The notes under the pieces: generated by a model | The model's input: the letters and a program-made list of their open reading frames with translations, nothing else | Told to the model about the DNA's origin: nothing | The model's database searches: none | Part shown: piece after piece, positions 43,227-55,020 of the stretch | How positions within the stretch are numbered: the stretch's first letter is position 1 | How the letters are laid out: every line of letters begins with the position of its first letter | From: Phascolarctos cinereus | Lineage: Eukaryota; Chordata; Mammalia; Diprotodontia; Phascolarctidae | Assembly (NCBI RefSeq): GCF_002099425.1 | Contig: NW_018343954.1 | Span: 21,723,501-21,787,500 of the forward strand | Reading direction: 5' to 3' | DNA length: 64,000 nt | Made by a program: the position numbers and the translations under genes

Positions 43227-43880
43227 CATTAGTTTTAGCCTTTTGGAGACAAAATCTTAACTGAGAAAAATTACCTTAATGCAAGGAATTGCTGAGATAC
43301 AAGTTACTAGGAGGCAAATGCTTGAAATAGATCAGACTTAGTGATTTTTCCCTCGCTCCTGCCAAGTAACAACTCTGTGCCTACGGTCTGACTCTGCTTC
43401 ACAATCATCAGGTCTCAGATTATCAGAGTTTGCTGGTAACTCAAAGGTTATCATGTTTAACCTATATATAACCAAGAATCTCTTTACAACATTCTTCACA
43501 AACCTAAAAACCAGTCTTATAGCCATTGTGACTGTACAAGGGCCTAGGTGAAGCTTCCTAGTTGCCCTCTTTTGGATGTCACTTTATATTTTCCATGGCC
43601 AATGAGGGAATTTATTTTGCTTGACTATGCGTATTTGTTACAAGTATTTTTTTTCTTTTCCCCCAATGGGTGGGAGATAGAGGATGAAGAGAAAATAAAT
43701 TATTGATAAATTTTTAAGTGAAATTGTAAAAAAATCTGGCATAGGTCCAACTTTGTTTTGTCACTTCAAAACACAAATAATCACACCAAATAAAGTTAAA
43801 TAAAAATTTGTTGAATAAAAACAAGCCAAAAAAATAACATGTGGGAAAGAAAATAAATTCTTTACTAAAAATTTGTTCTA
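42536..43880. other. No gene; SINE tail at 43065-43125 and (TA)n at 43187-43222
   Basis: 'ttccctaatgtctgtttcaa' with 'aaattctatgattataaaat' is a SINE tail in sense. The TA run is about 17 units. The 62-codon minus frame at 43338-43526 has no motif; a TATATAACC in it on the plus strand is not enough for a promoter call. Confidence 0.4.
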
Positions 43881-44934
43881 AGGATCCTAAAGAAAATACT
43901 AAGAAAAAAAGAACAGTAGAGAAATTGAAAAAGTGAGGAAGAAAAAAAAGTGCCCCAATACAATGGAAATAATGAGTGAAAAGACAGTAATCCTAAAATG
44001 TCTGTAGAAGATGGACAACAGTAAAATAATTATACCTACATACGAGACAGGAGAAGTGAACAACTATAAGAATCTCCACAGTGACTGAGAAACTTTCTTT
44101 GAAAAAGTACTAAAATAAGGTATTATGATAGCAATTAGGGCTTTTAAAAACTCAGTTAAAAAAAGTTGAACAGGACTATGAAAAAGAAAAACCAAGGAGG
44201 TATAAACATACTCTCACAAAGGATAAACAAAACTGAACAATGAAAGTTTAAAGCAGATATAATCAAATGTTGAAGTAACACATTTTCTCTATTCTAGATG
44301 CAAAGTTTGCAAATATAAAAAGAGAATACCTTCTGACAAACTGCTTCAGTAAAGTAATGATTTCCAAACAGTGTGGGATAAAGTAGGGGAAAAAAATAAA
44401 TGCTAATGTAAATATTCTAAATGAAATGTTAACAAAATTTTAGCAAATCATGGTACTATCTGTAATATATTCACTTTTATCATATCAGATTCATACCAAG
44501 AATACATATATGGATTGAACACAGGAAACTTTTATTATGCTGATAATTATAATTATATAAATAATGTATTGTCATATATTATAATTATTTTCTTATTGTA
44601 ATTATTATTGTGCTAAAAATCTAATAATTATCTAATTATAATGAATCATTGACAACTGAAACAAAAACCACAAAATATTTTGGTAGGTATCTAAAAAAAG
44701 TCTTTGACAAACATAAAACTAATTTGTATTAAACTTACTAATGGAAGAATGGAAGGACATTTCCTACATATGATCACATATTTATCTAAAATAAAGAGCT
44801 GTTAATATTTGTGATGGAATAAATATTGGAAGCTTTTCCAGTTGTGGTAGGAGAGTAGTGAGAGCAGTTTCTTGGTGCAGCTTCCCTTACCTCAGTATAG
44901 CTTTTTCCTCACACACAACCTCCATTCAGTTTCC

Positions 44935-45168
44935 TTTATTGCTGCTCAGTAGTTTCAGTCCTGTCCAACTCTTCATGACTCCATTTGGGGTTTTCTTGGC
45001 AAAGACACTGGAGTGGTTTGCCATTTCTTTCTCCAGCTTGTTTTAAAGATGAGCAAACAGTTAAGTGACTTGCCCAGGGTTGTACAGTCAGTAAGTATCC
45101 ATAGTCAAATTTGAACTCAGGTCCTCCTGAGTTGCTGTATACACTGTGTCACCTAGCTGCCCACACAA
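44935..45168 (-). mobile_element. SINE with BovB/RTE-like tail, inserted in L1
   Basis: Antisense 'gctgctcagtagtttcagtc', 'actggagtggtttgccattt', 'aagtgacttgcccagggttg', 'tttgaactcaggtcctcctg' and 'cacctagctgccc'. Confidence 0.85.
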
Positions 45169-46780
45169 CTTCCTCAAGCCTTAAATTCTCTAAGGGGCAT
45201 CCCTAGTGAAGCCTCTTCCCTTCATTAAACTTGATTTGCTCCAGCTTCTCTGACATAGCTTCCTGGCCTAGGGCCAATTAAAAAGCACAAGTCCTGTGGG
45301 CTTTCTGCATCTCTGATAGCAAGGCTAGGTACAGAGCAACTGTGTCTTTGCTGTATATCCTTGTTGCGTATCCTTGCTGTGTTAAGGCAAAGGTAACGTC
45401 TTCCTTTTTAAAATGTTCATTGGCTCATAAGTGCCTCATGTCATTCCAATATAACACCTGAAGTAAGAGAGCTCTGGATGCCACACCTACACACCAGTCA
45501 ATTCATAAGTGAAGGGTAACCTGTACCTCACTGTCATCACTATCATTTGACATACTACAGTAGCAAAAATATGGCAAATGGAATAAGCATTGGCAAGAAG
45601 CAGGCAATAAAATCTTCACTTATAGATCATATAATGGAAAGCTGATACAGAAAAATATCAGTATTAATTATAATAATATCAGCAAATTAACAAAACATAA
45701 ATAAACATATATTGTAAACCATCACACCTAAATGTTACTAAGTCAAAAAAATAAGTAGATATTGAAAAAGAGATTCTAATTATAATAACAACAAGCTGTT
45801 ATTAAACATTTGAGAGTTAACATTCCATGATATACAAAGTTCTCCTTTAATGACTAGGAAGAAAGCTATACAGAAAGAAAGAACACCTAAATATTTGGAA
45901 AGATATTAGATGTTCAAGATTGGCATAAGCTAATATGAACAAATAACAATGCTATACAACTGTTATACAGAGACTGGGCTTACACTCATATTTCATACTA
46001 TCTGCAACAAATATTTCAAGTGATAACATAATTATAAGAAAGTAGCACCATTATTGTTAAAATTAGAAGAAAATAGTCTTGTAAGTCAGACTTACAGAAA
46101 GGAAATAATTCACAAATAAACTTAATATAGAGGGCATAAAGGATGAAAAAGAAATTTAAATTTATAAAATTAAAATACTGTATGTATAAAACACGAAGTC
46201 ACAATTATTAGAAAAGACACAATTTAGGAGAAAATGCCCACCCCCCAAATGTAACATACAAAATCTATGGGCAATAGGCAAGTGATAAAAGTGTATAAGC
46301 AGTTTCCAAAAGAAGAACTGCAAAATATCAACACAATTTGGAAAATTCTAACTAATGATGAGAGAAATATGTATTAAAATAACTGAACTATCATTTCATG
46401 ACTCACATTGTCAAAAATAGCAAAAGAATGGAAATATTCTGATGGAACATGGTAATTAAAAATAGAAAATTATTGTGAAATGATTCAAACTTAAGAAAGC
46501 AGACCAGAAAGAATAATATTAAAAATGTTATAAGAAATGATGAGCAGGGAGACTTCAGAAAAACCTGGGAAGACTTATATGAACTGATGCTGACTGAAGT
46601 AAGCAGAACTAGGAGAACATTGTACACAGTAACAGCTACATTGTGTGTGACTAACTTTGATAGACTTATTTCTTCTTAGCAATGCAAAGATCTAAGACAA
46701 CTCCAAAAGACTGCATGGAAAATGCTGCCTACATCCAGAAAAAAACTGTGGAGTCTGAATGCAGATTGAAGCATATTATT

Positions 46781-46783
<3 letters not shown>

Positions 46784-46836
<53 letters not shown>

Positions 46837-46850
46837 GCTCTCTCTCTTAA
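46784..46850. repeat. (CT)n microsatellite in an L1 3' UTR
   Basis: About 30 CT units with few interruptions. They explain overlapping Leu/Ser and Arg/Glu open frames on both strands. Confidence 0.95.
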
Positions 46851-47084
46851 TTCTTTCTTTCTTATGGTTTCTCCCATTGGTTTTAATTCTTCTTTACAAC
46901 ATGTGAAAATATGTTGTAAAAATAGGTTTAATGTGAATGTATGTGTTGCGCCTATATCAATTGACATGCCTTCTTGGAGTGGGGGGAAGGGAGAGATAGG
47001 GAGCAAATTTGGAAACCAAAACCTTATGGAAATGAATGTTGAAGACAAAAAATAAATGAATAAATTTATTATTAAAAATGTTTT

Positions 47085-47235
47085 AGTCAACCAGTCAGTA
47101 AACATTTCTTAAGTGCTTACTATGTACAGGCACTGAGCTAAACCCTGGAGATACAAAAAGAGGTAAAAGAAATTCTTTTACCTCAAGGAGTTCACTGTCT
47201 AATACAGGAACCAACAAGCAAGCAAATATATACAA

Positions 47236-47291
<56 letters not shown>

Positions 47292-47585
47292 ACGCGCGCA
47301 GGAAAAATAGGGAATAATTAAGAGACAGAAGGCAGTAGGATTATCAGGGGTTGGGAAAGATTTCCTGTAGAAGGTAAGATTTCAGTCAGGACTTGAAGCC
47401 AGAGAAGCCAGTTTGCAGAAAAGAAGCAAAGCATTTCAAGAATGGAGGACAGCCAGAGAAAATGTCCAGAGCCAAGGGGTGGAGTATCTTGTTCACAGAA
47501 AAGCAAGGAGACTAGTGTCATTTGTATTGAAGAGTGTACAGAAGGGAATAATGTGTAAGACTGCAAAGTTAGGATTCAAAAAATT
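47085..47585 (+). mobile_element. Unnamed ancient mammalian repeat, longest 5' half
   Basis: Blocks in order are 'taagtgcttactatgtacag', 'taaaccctggagatacaaaa', 'ctcaaggagttcactgtcta', then after a TG run 'ggaaagatttcctgtagaag', 'caggacttgaagccagagaa', 'gaggacagccagagaaaatg' and 'acagaaaagcaaggagacta'. I recall this long noncoding consensus from therian genomes but not its name. The plus frame at 47413-47625 is incidental. Confidence 0.65.
47239..47299. repeat. (TG)n microsatellite ending in CG-rich units
   Basis: About 25 TG units run into TGCGCACGCGCGCA, a rare CpG-dense Z-DNA-prone end in this CpG-poor window. Confidence 0.95.
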
Positions 47586-47699
47586 GTTAGTGAAGAACAC
47601 ACACACACACAACACAAACAAATGAACAACAGCAAAAAAGCAACAACCCCAAAAGCAAAACAAAAAACCTCAGTTCAAATATGAGGACAAAGCTGATAT

Positions 47700-48330
47700 G
47701 AATTCAGTTCAATAAGACTTTATTAAGCATGTCTGTTTTAGAGGGAATGTATGAGAGTGTGGGTGTGGAAGGTTATTTTTATATATAGATAAGAAATCAA
47801 AGCAGCTCCTGCTCTCAAGTATCATGTAATTTATATGATACACAAATCATCTAAATCAATTATACGTATATAATTTATATGTAGTTAATAAAAAATTATG
47901 CAGGCAAATAAATGCAAAATATGATAAAAAATAAACACAACTTGTTTTTGTTTAGTTTGGTGGCATATTCTATTTGCTATTTGTGGGTAGCTTCAAGAAA
48001 ATCTTCTTTTAGAAAGTAGTAATTGAAGTGAACATTGAAGGGATTTATAAAATTAGAGATAAGGAATTAGAGATGGACATGTATGTGGTATAGCAAGTTG
48101 TCTGGGACAAAGAGCTATCTAGGGAAGCAGGTGAAATAAATTTGGAAAGCTAGTCTATGGACCAATTTTGAAGGGCTTTAAATGCCAAATAGGTGAGTTT
48201 ATATTTTATCGTAGGGAGTCACTGGGACTTATTGACCATGGGACTGATACATGTAATTTAGCAACTGAACAGAGGGTGAATTAGAGAGGGTAAAAACTGG
48301 GGAAGGGCAAATCAGTTGGGAGACTAATGA
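47700..48330 (+). mobile_element. Unnamed ancient mammalian repeat, second long copy
   Basis: 'ttcaataagactttattaag', 'agctcctgctctcaagtatc', 'gtgaacattgaagggattta', 'gggctttaaatgccaaatag' and 'agggagtcactgggacttat' follow the order of the repeat at 47085 and 59880. Confidence 0.6.
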
Positions 48331-48990
48331 ATAGGCTAGGTAAAAGGAGACAGAAGACCTGAAATCAGGTGGTGGTGGTGGTGGTGCTTTAGTGAAGAGA
48401 AAGGATGGATAAAACAGATTTTGTGGAAATTGAGGTTTGGTGGCAGGCAACTGTCCAGCACAGGTAATTTAGGCAAAGCTGGAACCATTTTAATGCAGAT
48501 GAATAGAAAACCCTCTACTTTCCTGCAAAAGTAAAAACAAAGCAAACAACCAACAAAGTGTTTCAAGTTACATGTACTCTGCTTTTTTTCTGGAATCCAT
48601 CTGTTAATCTGGAAGCAACCTGGTATCAAATCTTCCATCTAGACCATAAACTACATCTCTTTGCTGGCTACTCACATTCAGTCCTATAACTGTTCTAACC
48701 CTGTCTCTGATCTAGATTCTCCCTTCTGCCTATGGTGCTCAGCACATCCTCTTTTCAGTTGTTGAAGTCTCTTCACCACTAATCTCATTCACCTCTGGGA
48801 GCAGGAAGCTTACTGCTTTCATATTCCCTTGCCACTGGAGTCTTCTGCCTAATAGGAGACTGGCAGTCTCAGCCTCAGACAGGTCCCAGGGTTGTCCCAG
48901 AGGGACATAAAAGTTTCTGGGTTTGGTTTGCCTGTCTTGGACAATGAGTTCCTATATCCATGGCATTATGGAGCCAGAGGAGGTAAAAAA
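48331..48990. other. No gene; (GGT)n at 48370-48386
   Basis: Short GGT run, otherwise no supported feature. Minus frames at 48229-48638 are motif-free. Confidence 0.4.
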
Positions 48991-48994
48991 AAAA

Positions 48995-49165
48995 TGAGAG
49001 GAACCCATGGAGATAATCTGGCTCAATCCCCAGAATGTATGGATATAAAAACTGAGGCCCCAGGAAGAGCAATGATAGATTCAAGGTCATAAATGGAGGC
49101 TTTGTTGGAGGCAGAACTGGAATTGAGGTATTTTTACACCAAAAGTAGGCATTTTCCATCATCCC
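48995..49165 (-). mobile_element. MIR-like SINE, antisense
   Basis: 'aatctggctcaatccccaga', 'aaaactgaggccccaggaag' and 'gaggcagaactggaattgag' are in antisense SINE order. Confidence 0.55.
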
Positions 49166-49685
49166 ACACTCCCTGTATTGCTGCCCTTGGCATTACCTCA
49201 GGATTCTGTGCTATGTTCTGGTGGGAAATCAATATTTATAATTATAAAAGCACTCATATGACAGCCTAGTCTTGCCATAAATGTTATTTGGGCCAAGTTC
49301 CCTGCAGTTAAGAGGATGAATGAATTTGGGCCTCTGAAGCTTAAAGAAATTAACTGAAGATATGAGATAAAAATAAGATACATTGTATTTATGACAAGGC
49401 CAGGATGTTGCAAGTTACAGAGAACCTGAAATTAACAAGGAAGCTCAGAGTAGCTGTAAACTGACTAAATAAAAAATCTAATTTGAAACCTCAGATGAAC
49501 CTGTGCTGCAGTTTAGTAACTTCAAAAACTGAATCCAGGCTCTAAATCTTAATTAATCATTTTCACTTTGTGGTAAACATATGTCTGGCCTTCGAGGGTA
49601 TTTATAAGTATTCACAACTGACCTAAATTGCTTTCCAGTTTTAGGACTCTCTTTACTCAGGCTTAGCAAATTAAACCAGAAGCAG
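49166..49685. other. No gene recognised
   Basis: No supported feature. Confidence 0.4.
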
Positions 49686-49689
49686 CATA

Positions 49690-49925
49690 GTGAGATAGGT
49701 GGTATACTGGACTTGAAGTGAAAAGAAAGAAATTTGAATTTCAGCTCTGTTGTTTAGTATCAGCAGTTCCCTGTTCTACTTGTTTAATCTCTAAGCCTTT
49801 GTTTTCCTACTCTGAAAAATGGAGAATGTAACAGTAAGGAGTACACTATCTATCTTACAGGAATGTTGAATTGAAAGCATACTGTATGTCTTAAAGCCAT
49901 ACTTAGATAAATGTTAATTATTAGC
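49690..49925 (+). mobile_element. MIR-type CORE-SINE
   Basis: 'ggtggtatactggacttgaa', 'ctaagcctttgttttcctac' and 'ctatcttacaggaatgttga' are sense MIR blocks. Confidence 0.6.
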
Positions 49926-50640
49926 AACCAAGAGTTCAAATTTCATTCTGGGGACATGTCAGAACATTTTCAATTCTTAGCATAACACTACGGACAAAGT
50001 CCCTACATGCATGCCTGGCCTAATTTCCCCCCAAATCTGGTGATGTTTCATCTTTTCTGAAGACCCTTAATTTTCTGACATGAATATATCCTAAGGAAAA
50101 GGAGATGACCCAAGAGGTACCATTGAGTATGTGATTTCCCATGATCCTGTGGCATAGCAAATCCCTTTGGTGTTTCCTATGCTTAAGACCTTAGGCACCT
50201 CAGTCTCAAGATGAGACACAAGCCTATCTCTTGCTTTCCTTGATTCTCCTAGGGAGAAAGAAAGCATAATAGGAGCATATATGCAGAGAGAAAAGGAAAG
50301 ACCACCAGGAAGACCTAACTCCTTTAAAGGAACTGTTCTGTTGGGCAATGAAATTTTGTAGTAAGCAGTATAAATAATTAAAGCTAGCTTCCAAAGATAA
50401 ATGGTAATTCTGTTTCTTACTAGAGCTCTATGTCCAGAGCTCCAGTGTGAAAGAGAGGCTGTTATACCTTTCTGGTCTACTTAGATGGTACCTACTTCCG
50501 ACTTGCTTCTGTAGTTTGAATATGGTATTTTTCTTCCTCTAGAAGAGTTTTCTCTCTTTCTTATTGCAGCACTCCTGAGGATTTCAGTATTCTGGTAAAA
50601 ATGTTCAGGTCTTACTCAATTATTACCAAAGTAGGGGAGT
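49926..50640. other. No gene recognised
   Basis: The 85-codon minus frame (50091-50348) has no motif or gene context. Confidence 0.4.
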
Positions 50641-50644
50641 CACT

Positions 50645-50940
50645 CTTCTTACACATTACACCCTCTATCCATCCCACACACATTTATCTTGTTATCCTCT
50701 GATACAGACTTCAGACAAGACATACATGCCCTGACTCCAGGCCTTTTCCCTGAGTATCCTCTATCCTTGGAATCTTGTAATTCTATCCCTCTTTGTCTCT
50801 GCCTCCTGGCTTCTTTCAAATCCCAGCTAAAATCCTACCTTTACAGGAAGTCTTTCCTGATCCCCCTTAACTCTGTAGTGCCTTCTTTCCGTTTATTATT
50901 TCAAACAAATGCGATTTCTACCTTCTCTCTTCTTCCTTAA
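50645..50940 (+). mobile_element. L2 LINE, middle of the 3' region
   Basis: 'cccttttccctgagtatcct'-like, 'tgtctctgcctcctggcttc', 'ctttcaaatcccagctaaaa' and 'caggaagtctttcctgatcc' are L2 blocks. The terminal part is absent. Confidence 0.75.
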
Positions 50941-51082
50941 GCTTTGCTGGACCTCCAAGCAAGTGTTTATATGTCACCTCTGTCAGAAGCAGCATCTGCT
51001 GCAGTTGACAGTTTTTGTGTTGCCCCCAGTTTTCCATATCTTTAGATGCCTGAGAGAATGCAGACATGATGTTCTATCATTT

Positions 51083-51235
51083 TTTTTTTTTGCTTTTTTG
51101 GTGAGGTGATTGAGGTGAAGTGACCTGGCCAGGGTCACACAGCTAGTAAGTGTCATGTGTTTGAGGCCAGATTTGAACTCAGGTCCTCTTCACTCCAAGA
51201 CTGGACCTCTATCCACTGTGTCACCTAGCTGCCCC
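51083..51235 (-). mobile_element. Marsupial tRNA-derived SINE
   Basis: Antisense from a T-run through 'ccagggtcacacagctagta', 'atttgaactcaggtcctctt' and 'cactgtgtcacctagctgcc'. GATGTTCTATC before and GATGTCCTGTC after are probably the target duplication with two changes. Confidence 0.88.
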
Positions 51236-51237
51236 AA

Positions 51238-52535
51238 GATGTCCTGTCTTAAAGGACAAATTTTATGACTATTTTTGGGCTCTAGAGGGACTTTCTCATT
51301 CTTCTGTGATTAGATCTGGCAATGTTCACTTTGCAAAAATGTTTGGTTTGGTTTGGTTTAGTTTAGTTTTACAGTTTGAGCAGCAACAACTATAGGCAAA
51401 AGTGTTAAGAAGGCATTAAATCTCATGAATTTCTGTAGTCCCAAGGATAAGTTTATAAAGGTATCAAACTGGATTTTCTTGGATATTAGTCAATAGTTTG
51501 AGAAGGAAATTGCTGCAGAAATAACCAAATTGTGGGAACCAAAAATGATGGGGCTATTCCCTCTCCCTACTTGTGATTCTAAGATGAAACCATTCTTGGA
51601 GAAAAGACCTTTGAAGTTAATCTTAAAAACAGATGCAATGAATAAGATGAGAGGCTGGAAAACAGGGATTCTTCTACTCTGCCACAACTAAAGCTATATT
51701 CTTTTGCCTTTGCCTTTGCTTTAGTGCATGTGAATTAATTTAAATGGTGATTAAATAAATTATTTGGGGAAGAATTCTGAAGGAAAATAAACATTGAGGT
51801 TGATAACTGAGTGGAAACAGAGGCATGTAAGACATGCAAAAAATGAATTATTATTGGAATAGTCTTTCCACTACATTTTCAACATATGTGTAGGAAGCTT
51901 TAAGAGAGGAGTATAAAAGTTAGGAAGACAGGAGACAAACCAATATTTACATGTGTACAATTATTTAAACTGGTAGCTTGAACTATTATAGTGTTATATG
52001 GTGGCAAGAACTATATGTAGCTATTTCCATCATATACGTCTTAATACCATGTGAAATCCTGCCCTGACAGGAGAATTGTGAGGGCGAAAGGATAGGAAAT
52101 GGAAAATACCACATATGTATGATGTTTTCAATAATAAGTTTTCATTAATATGCCCTTGTAATTAGAAATAGGGAGAGAGAACTAGAAATAGGGAGAAGAA
52201 AACCCTTATGCTAAGAAGTTGGGGAAAGAAGAAAGTGATATGCAAAGTGAGGACATGTGAAGTGTACACAGAAGGATAAACTAAAGAGTCCCTTCCCCCA
52301 AACCCTATCTGTTTGACCACCCTGATTCTTGATTTGCTATTAAAACATGAAATGTGGTCAATAGCATCCCTGTTTAAAGAATGTTGTTTTAGCAATGTTA
52401 TAAGCAAGAGTAAGATCAAGGAAAAGATAGCACTACTCCCCAGTATGGTTATGAAATTTAAAATAAATGACTTTAAGAAGGCTAGATTGTTCAACTTGTA
52501 CTTTACTTTTGTCCTTTCTTTCAAGTAGATTGATC
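51238..52535. other. No gene; TTTGG/TTTAG units at 51341-51370
   Basis: A short TTTGG pentamer run is the only nameable item. The 120-codon minus frame (52162-52524) overlaps the upstream side of a CR1/L3 relic and shows no domain. Confidence 0.4.
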
Positions 52536-52539
52536 TTTG

Positions 52540-53205
52540 GATTTAGAAGAATGGAACAAAATTTGTTAACAGGCAGTATAAAGCCAGGATAAATGATTCA
52601 TAGTCAGGGAGGATCTAGGTATCTTCATTAAGTTCTGATGAACTACATCCTAAATAATGGCAGTGGAGAAGGGAGAGGGTACTCAACAGATATGATTTCT
52701 GAGCCACTATCTATGGTTTTTGAAAGATCTTGGGAAGTGGAAGAGACATCTTTTATGAATGTTGATTTTCTAAAAAGAAAAAAAAAGAAAGGAAAATAAA
52801 AGAAAGAAAGCAGGACAGACTTTAAGAACTATAGCAAATGACCTTAACTTTGATTTTTTGAAAAATTTGGGAACACATTATAAAAGTATGCTTGTCAATC
52901 CTCAGAAAGAAAAGCAGGCTCAAAATCCAGCACAAAATCAAAGCAGTATTAGCAGGCCATGCCAGATTAACATAACATCCTTTCTTGATAGGGTGACTAT
53001 ATCAAGGAAACTTTATAAACATAGTCTACTTAGATTTTAGCAAATAATTTGACATTACTCCCATGCTATACTTGTTCTTAAGGTGTAGAAATATGGGATA
53101 TTTCATAATATAATTCAATGGATGCAGAACTAATTGAATGTCTTGTTTCAAAGAGTAGACTTAATTGTAAATGTTGATTTGGAGGAAAGTCTATGGCCTT
53201 TTGGA
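52540..53205 (+). mobile_element. CR1/L3 reverse-transcriptase relic
   Basis: 'gttctgatgaactacatcct', 'gattttctgagccactatct'-like, 'cagattaacataacatcctt', 'tagattttagcaaataattt' and 'gagtagacttaattgtaaat' follow the CR1/L3 ORF2 order. The consensus encodes ...FxDRVTxxxD... and YLDFSKAFD. Here the region reads as FLDRVTISRKL, then LDF-like, then stops. Not coding now. Confidence 0.6.
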
Positions 53206-53214
53206 TAAAATGGT

Positions 53215-53885
53215 AACTCCTCTGACATTTAAAACAGTCTAAAATTTGACTCCATCTCATTTTTTCAGATTTATTTCATGTGACTCTCCATCTCTCATGC
53301 ACTTTGTGCTCTATTCAAGCTGGCCTAAACACTAATTCCTCTAGAAGTCATTCTCTTTCTCCTTTCTGTGTCATTCATAAACTATCTCTATTCCTGTAGT
53401 GCATCTCTCAGATAACATTCTGCCCCCTACTAGAGACTTTTCCCAATCACTCAGTTTCTAGTAGCATTAACCTCCTGAAATTATTTTCTATTCACTTTCA
53501 GTATTTTTTGTGCTTATTTTTGTTTGGTACAGTGTTTACTTACATGTTATATTCTCATAGAATGAAAGTTCCTTGAGGACAAGGACCATTATATTTTTAT
53601 AAGTCTAGTATCTAATATGGGCAGCTAGGAGGCACAGTTTATAGAGCACCAGGTCTGGAGTCAGGAAGACTTCTCTGGACAAGTCATTTAACCTTGTTTG
53701 TCTCAGTTCCTTATCTATAAAATGAGCTGGAGAAGGAAATGGCAAACCACTCCAATATCTTTCAGTGTCTTTGTCAAGAAAATCCTAAATGGGATCATGA
53801 AGAGAGGACATTACTGAAAAACAACTAAATAACAAAATCTGATAAAATGCCTTACTGATAGTAAGCACTTGCTTAATAAATGTTT
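53215..53885 (+). mobile_element. L2 LINE 3' end, split by a SINE
   Basis: 'aaaatttgactccatctcat', 'gtagtgcatctctcagataa', 'gaaagttccttgaggacaag' and 'ttataagtctagtatctaat', then after the SINE 'aaaatgccttactgatagta' and 'cttgcttaataaatgtttgt'. The two halves join in L2 order. Confidence 0.8.
53620..53832 (+). mobile_element. SINE with BovB/RTE-like tail, inserted in L2
   Basis: It runs from 'tgggcagctaggaggcacag' through 'tctggagtcaggaagacttc', 'gaaggaaatggcaaaccact' and 'aaatgggatcatgaagagag' to 'aaacaactaaataacaaa'. ATCTAATA before and ATCTGATA after are the likely target duplication. Confidence 0.9.
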
Positions 53886-53929
53886 GTATATTGAATGAAT
53901 AGAAATTATAGTGGAAAAACTTATTTAAG

Positions 53930-54185
53930 TTACTGTGGGCATGGATGAATGGCATGAACAAATTAAGAGAGAATATGGTAAAAACAGCATGGAAAGTAGT
54001 CCAGTCTAGCTTGGTTTTAATGTAGAAAGTGGAGCGGTATAAAGCAAGGCTGCAAAGGTAGGTTGGTGCTAGACTGTGGAAATCTTTGAAAGTCAGGATC
54101 ATCAATATATAATTTATTCTGTTGGCAATGGGGAGCCACTGAAGGTCTTTGAGGATAAATAAGATTAATGAGGTATATTAAAAAT
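53930..54185 (+). mobile_element. Unnamed ancient mammalian repeat, 3' half
   Basis: 'gtgggcatggatgaatggca', 'ggtgctagactgtggaaatc' and 'ctgttggcaatggggagcca' match the block 'gggagccactg' also present near 48215 and 60000. Confidence 0.6.
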
Positions 54186-54362
54186 ATTAGTTAAGCACTC
54201 TTTTTCTTCTATTCTTATCTTTAACTTATTAGGGGGGAAGTTGATGAAAGGAACATCTTGGCTGAAAGTCGATGTAATTTCACTATTATTTTTATTTACA
54301 TAACAGACATTTGAAGTGGTCTTTCATCTTGGACTATTTTGAGTCAATAAAACATTAATGGG

Positions 54363-54522
54363 GGGCAGGTAGGTGGAGCAGTGGATAGAGCACTGGCCTT
54401 GGATTCAGGAGGACCTGAGTTCAAATCCAGCCTCAGACACATAACACTTACTAGCTGTGTGACCCTGGGCAAGTCACTTAACCCCATTGCCTAGCCAAAA
54501 AATAAAAAAATAAAATTAAAAA
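54363..54522 (+). mobile_element. Marsupial tRNA-derived SINE, youngest-looking copy
   Basis: It is full length: 'gggcaggtaggtggagcagt', 'gagcactggccttggattca', 'gacctgagttcaaatccagc', 'gctgtgtgaccctgggcaag', 'taaccccattgcctagccaa', then an A-rich tail. The 14-base AAAACATTAATGGG stands perfectly at 54349-54362 and 54523-54536. Few differences from the remembered consensus. Confidence 0.95.
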
Positions 54523-54774
54523 AAAACATTAATGGGCCAATAAACATTTGGGACCAATTAAACAAGTTAATGGCCAAGTTTACAGCATTCAACTTGTCTC
54601 ACCTACTATCTAATCTAATAAGTGTCCAACAAAAAGTAAGAACTTGAACTATTTTTGAGGAATCCATTCTTAGTGATCACCTTTCTAAGTGTTCACCAGA
54701 CCTCATTTTAATAACATATTCCAGAATTTTCTCAGAAGTTGAAGTCATTCTCAGTAGACCATAGACTACAGACT

Positions 54775-55020
54775 ATTTATTTAATCATTTTAGTCATGTT
54801 CTACTCTTCGTGACAATATTTGGGGTTTTCTTTGCAAAGATACTGGAGTGGTTTGCCATTTCCTTCTCCAGCTTACTTTATGTATGAGGAAACTGAGGCA
54901 AACAGGGTTAAGTGACTTGCCCAGGGTTACACAGTCAAGAAGCCTCTGAGGCTAGATTTGAGCTCATGTCTCCCTAATATCCGGCCTGGTGCTTTATCCA
55001 CTGCACCAACTAGCTGCCAA
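54775..55020 (-). mobile_element. SINE with BovB/RTE-like tail
   Basis: Antisense 'ttttagtcatgttctactct', 'tactggagtggtttgccatt', 'gaggaaactgaggcaaacag', 'cttgcccagggttacacagt' and 'ctgcaccaactagctgcc'. Confidence 0.9.

Larger units (their letters stand above)
43880..47075 (+). mobile_element. L1 ORF2 relic with 3' UTR
   Basis: Sense L1. Near 44425-44520 a degenerate RT part reads NEMLTKILANHGTI and then SDSYQEYIYGLNT, corresponding to L1 'LNKILANRIQ...QVGFIPGMQ'. ORF2 C-terminal sequence (about 46140-46620) follows, then the 3' region 'ctttgatagacttatttctt', a CT microsatellite and an A-rich end near 47075. Many stops. It reads opposite to the other main L1 copies and is more eroded. A SINE (44935-45168) interrupts it. 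Confidence 0.7.

Noticed and set aside
43440-43480. TATATAACC as a promoter TATA box
   Set aside because: Isolated word in AT-rich DNA without initiator, CpG island or downstream exon.
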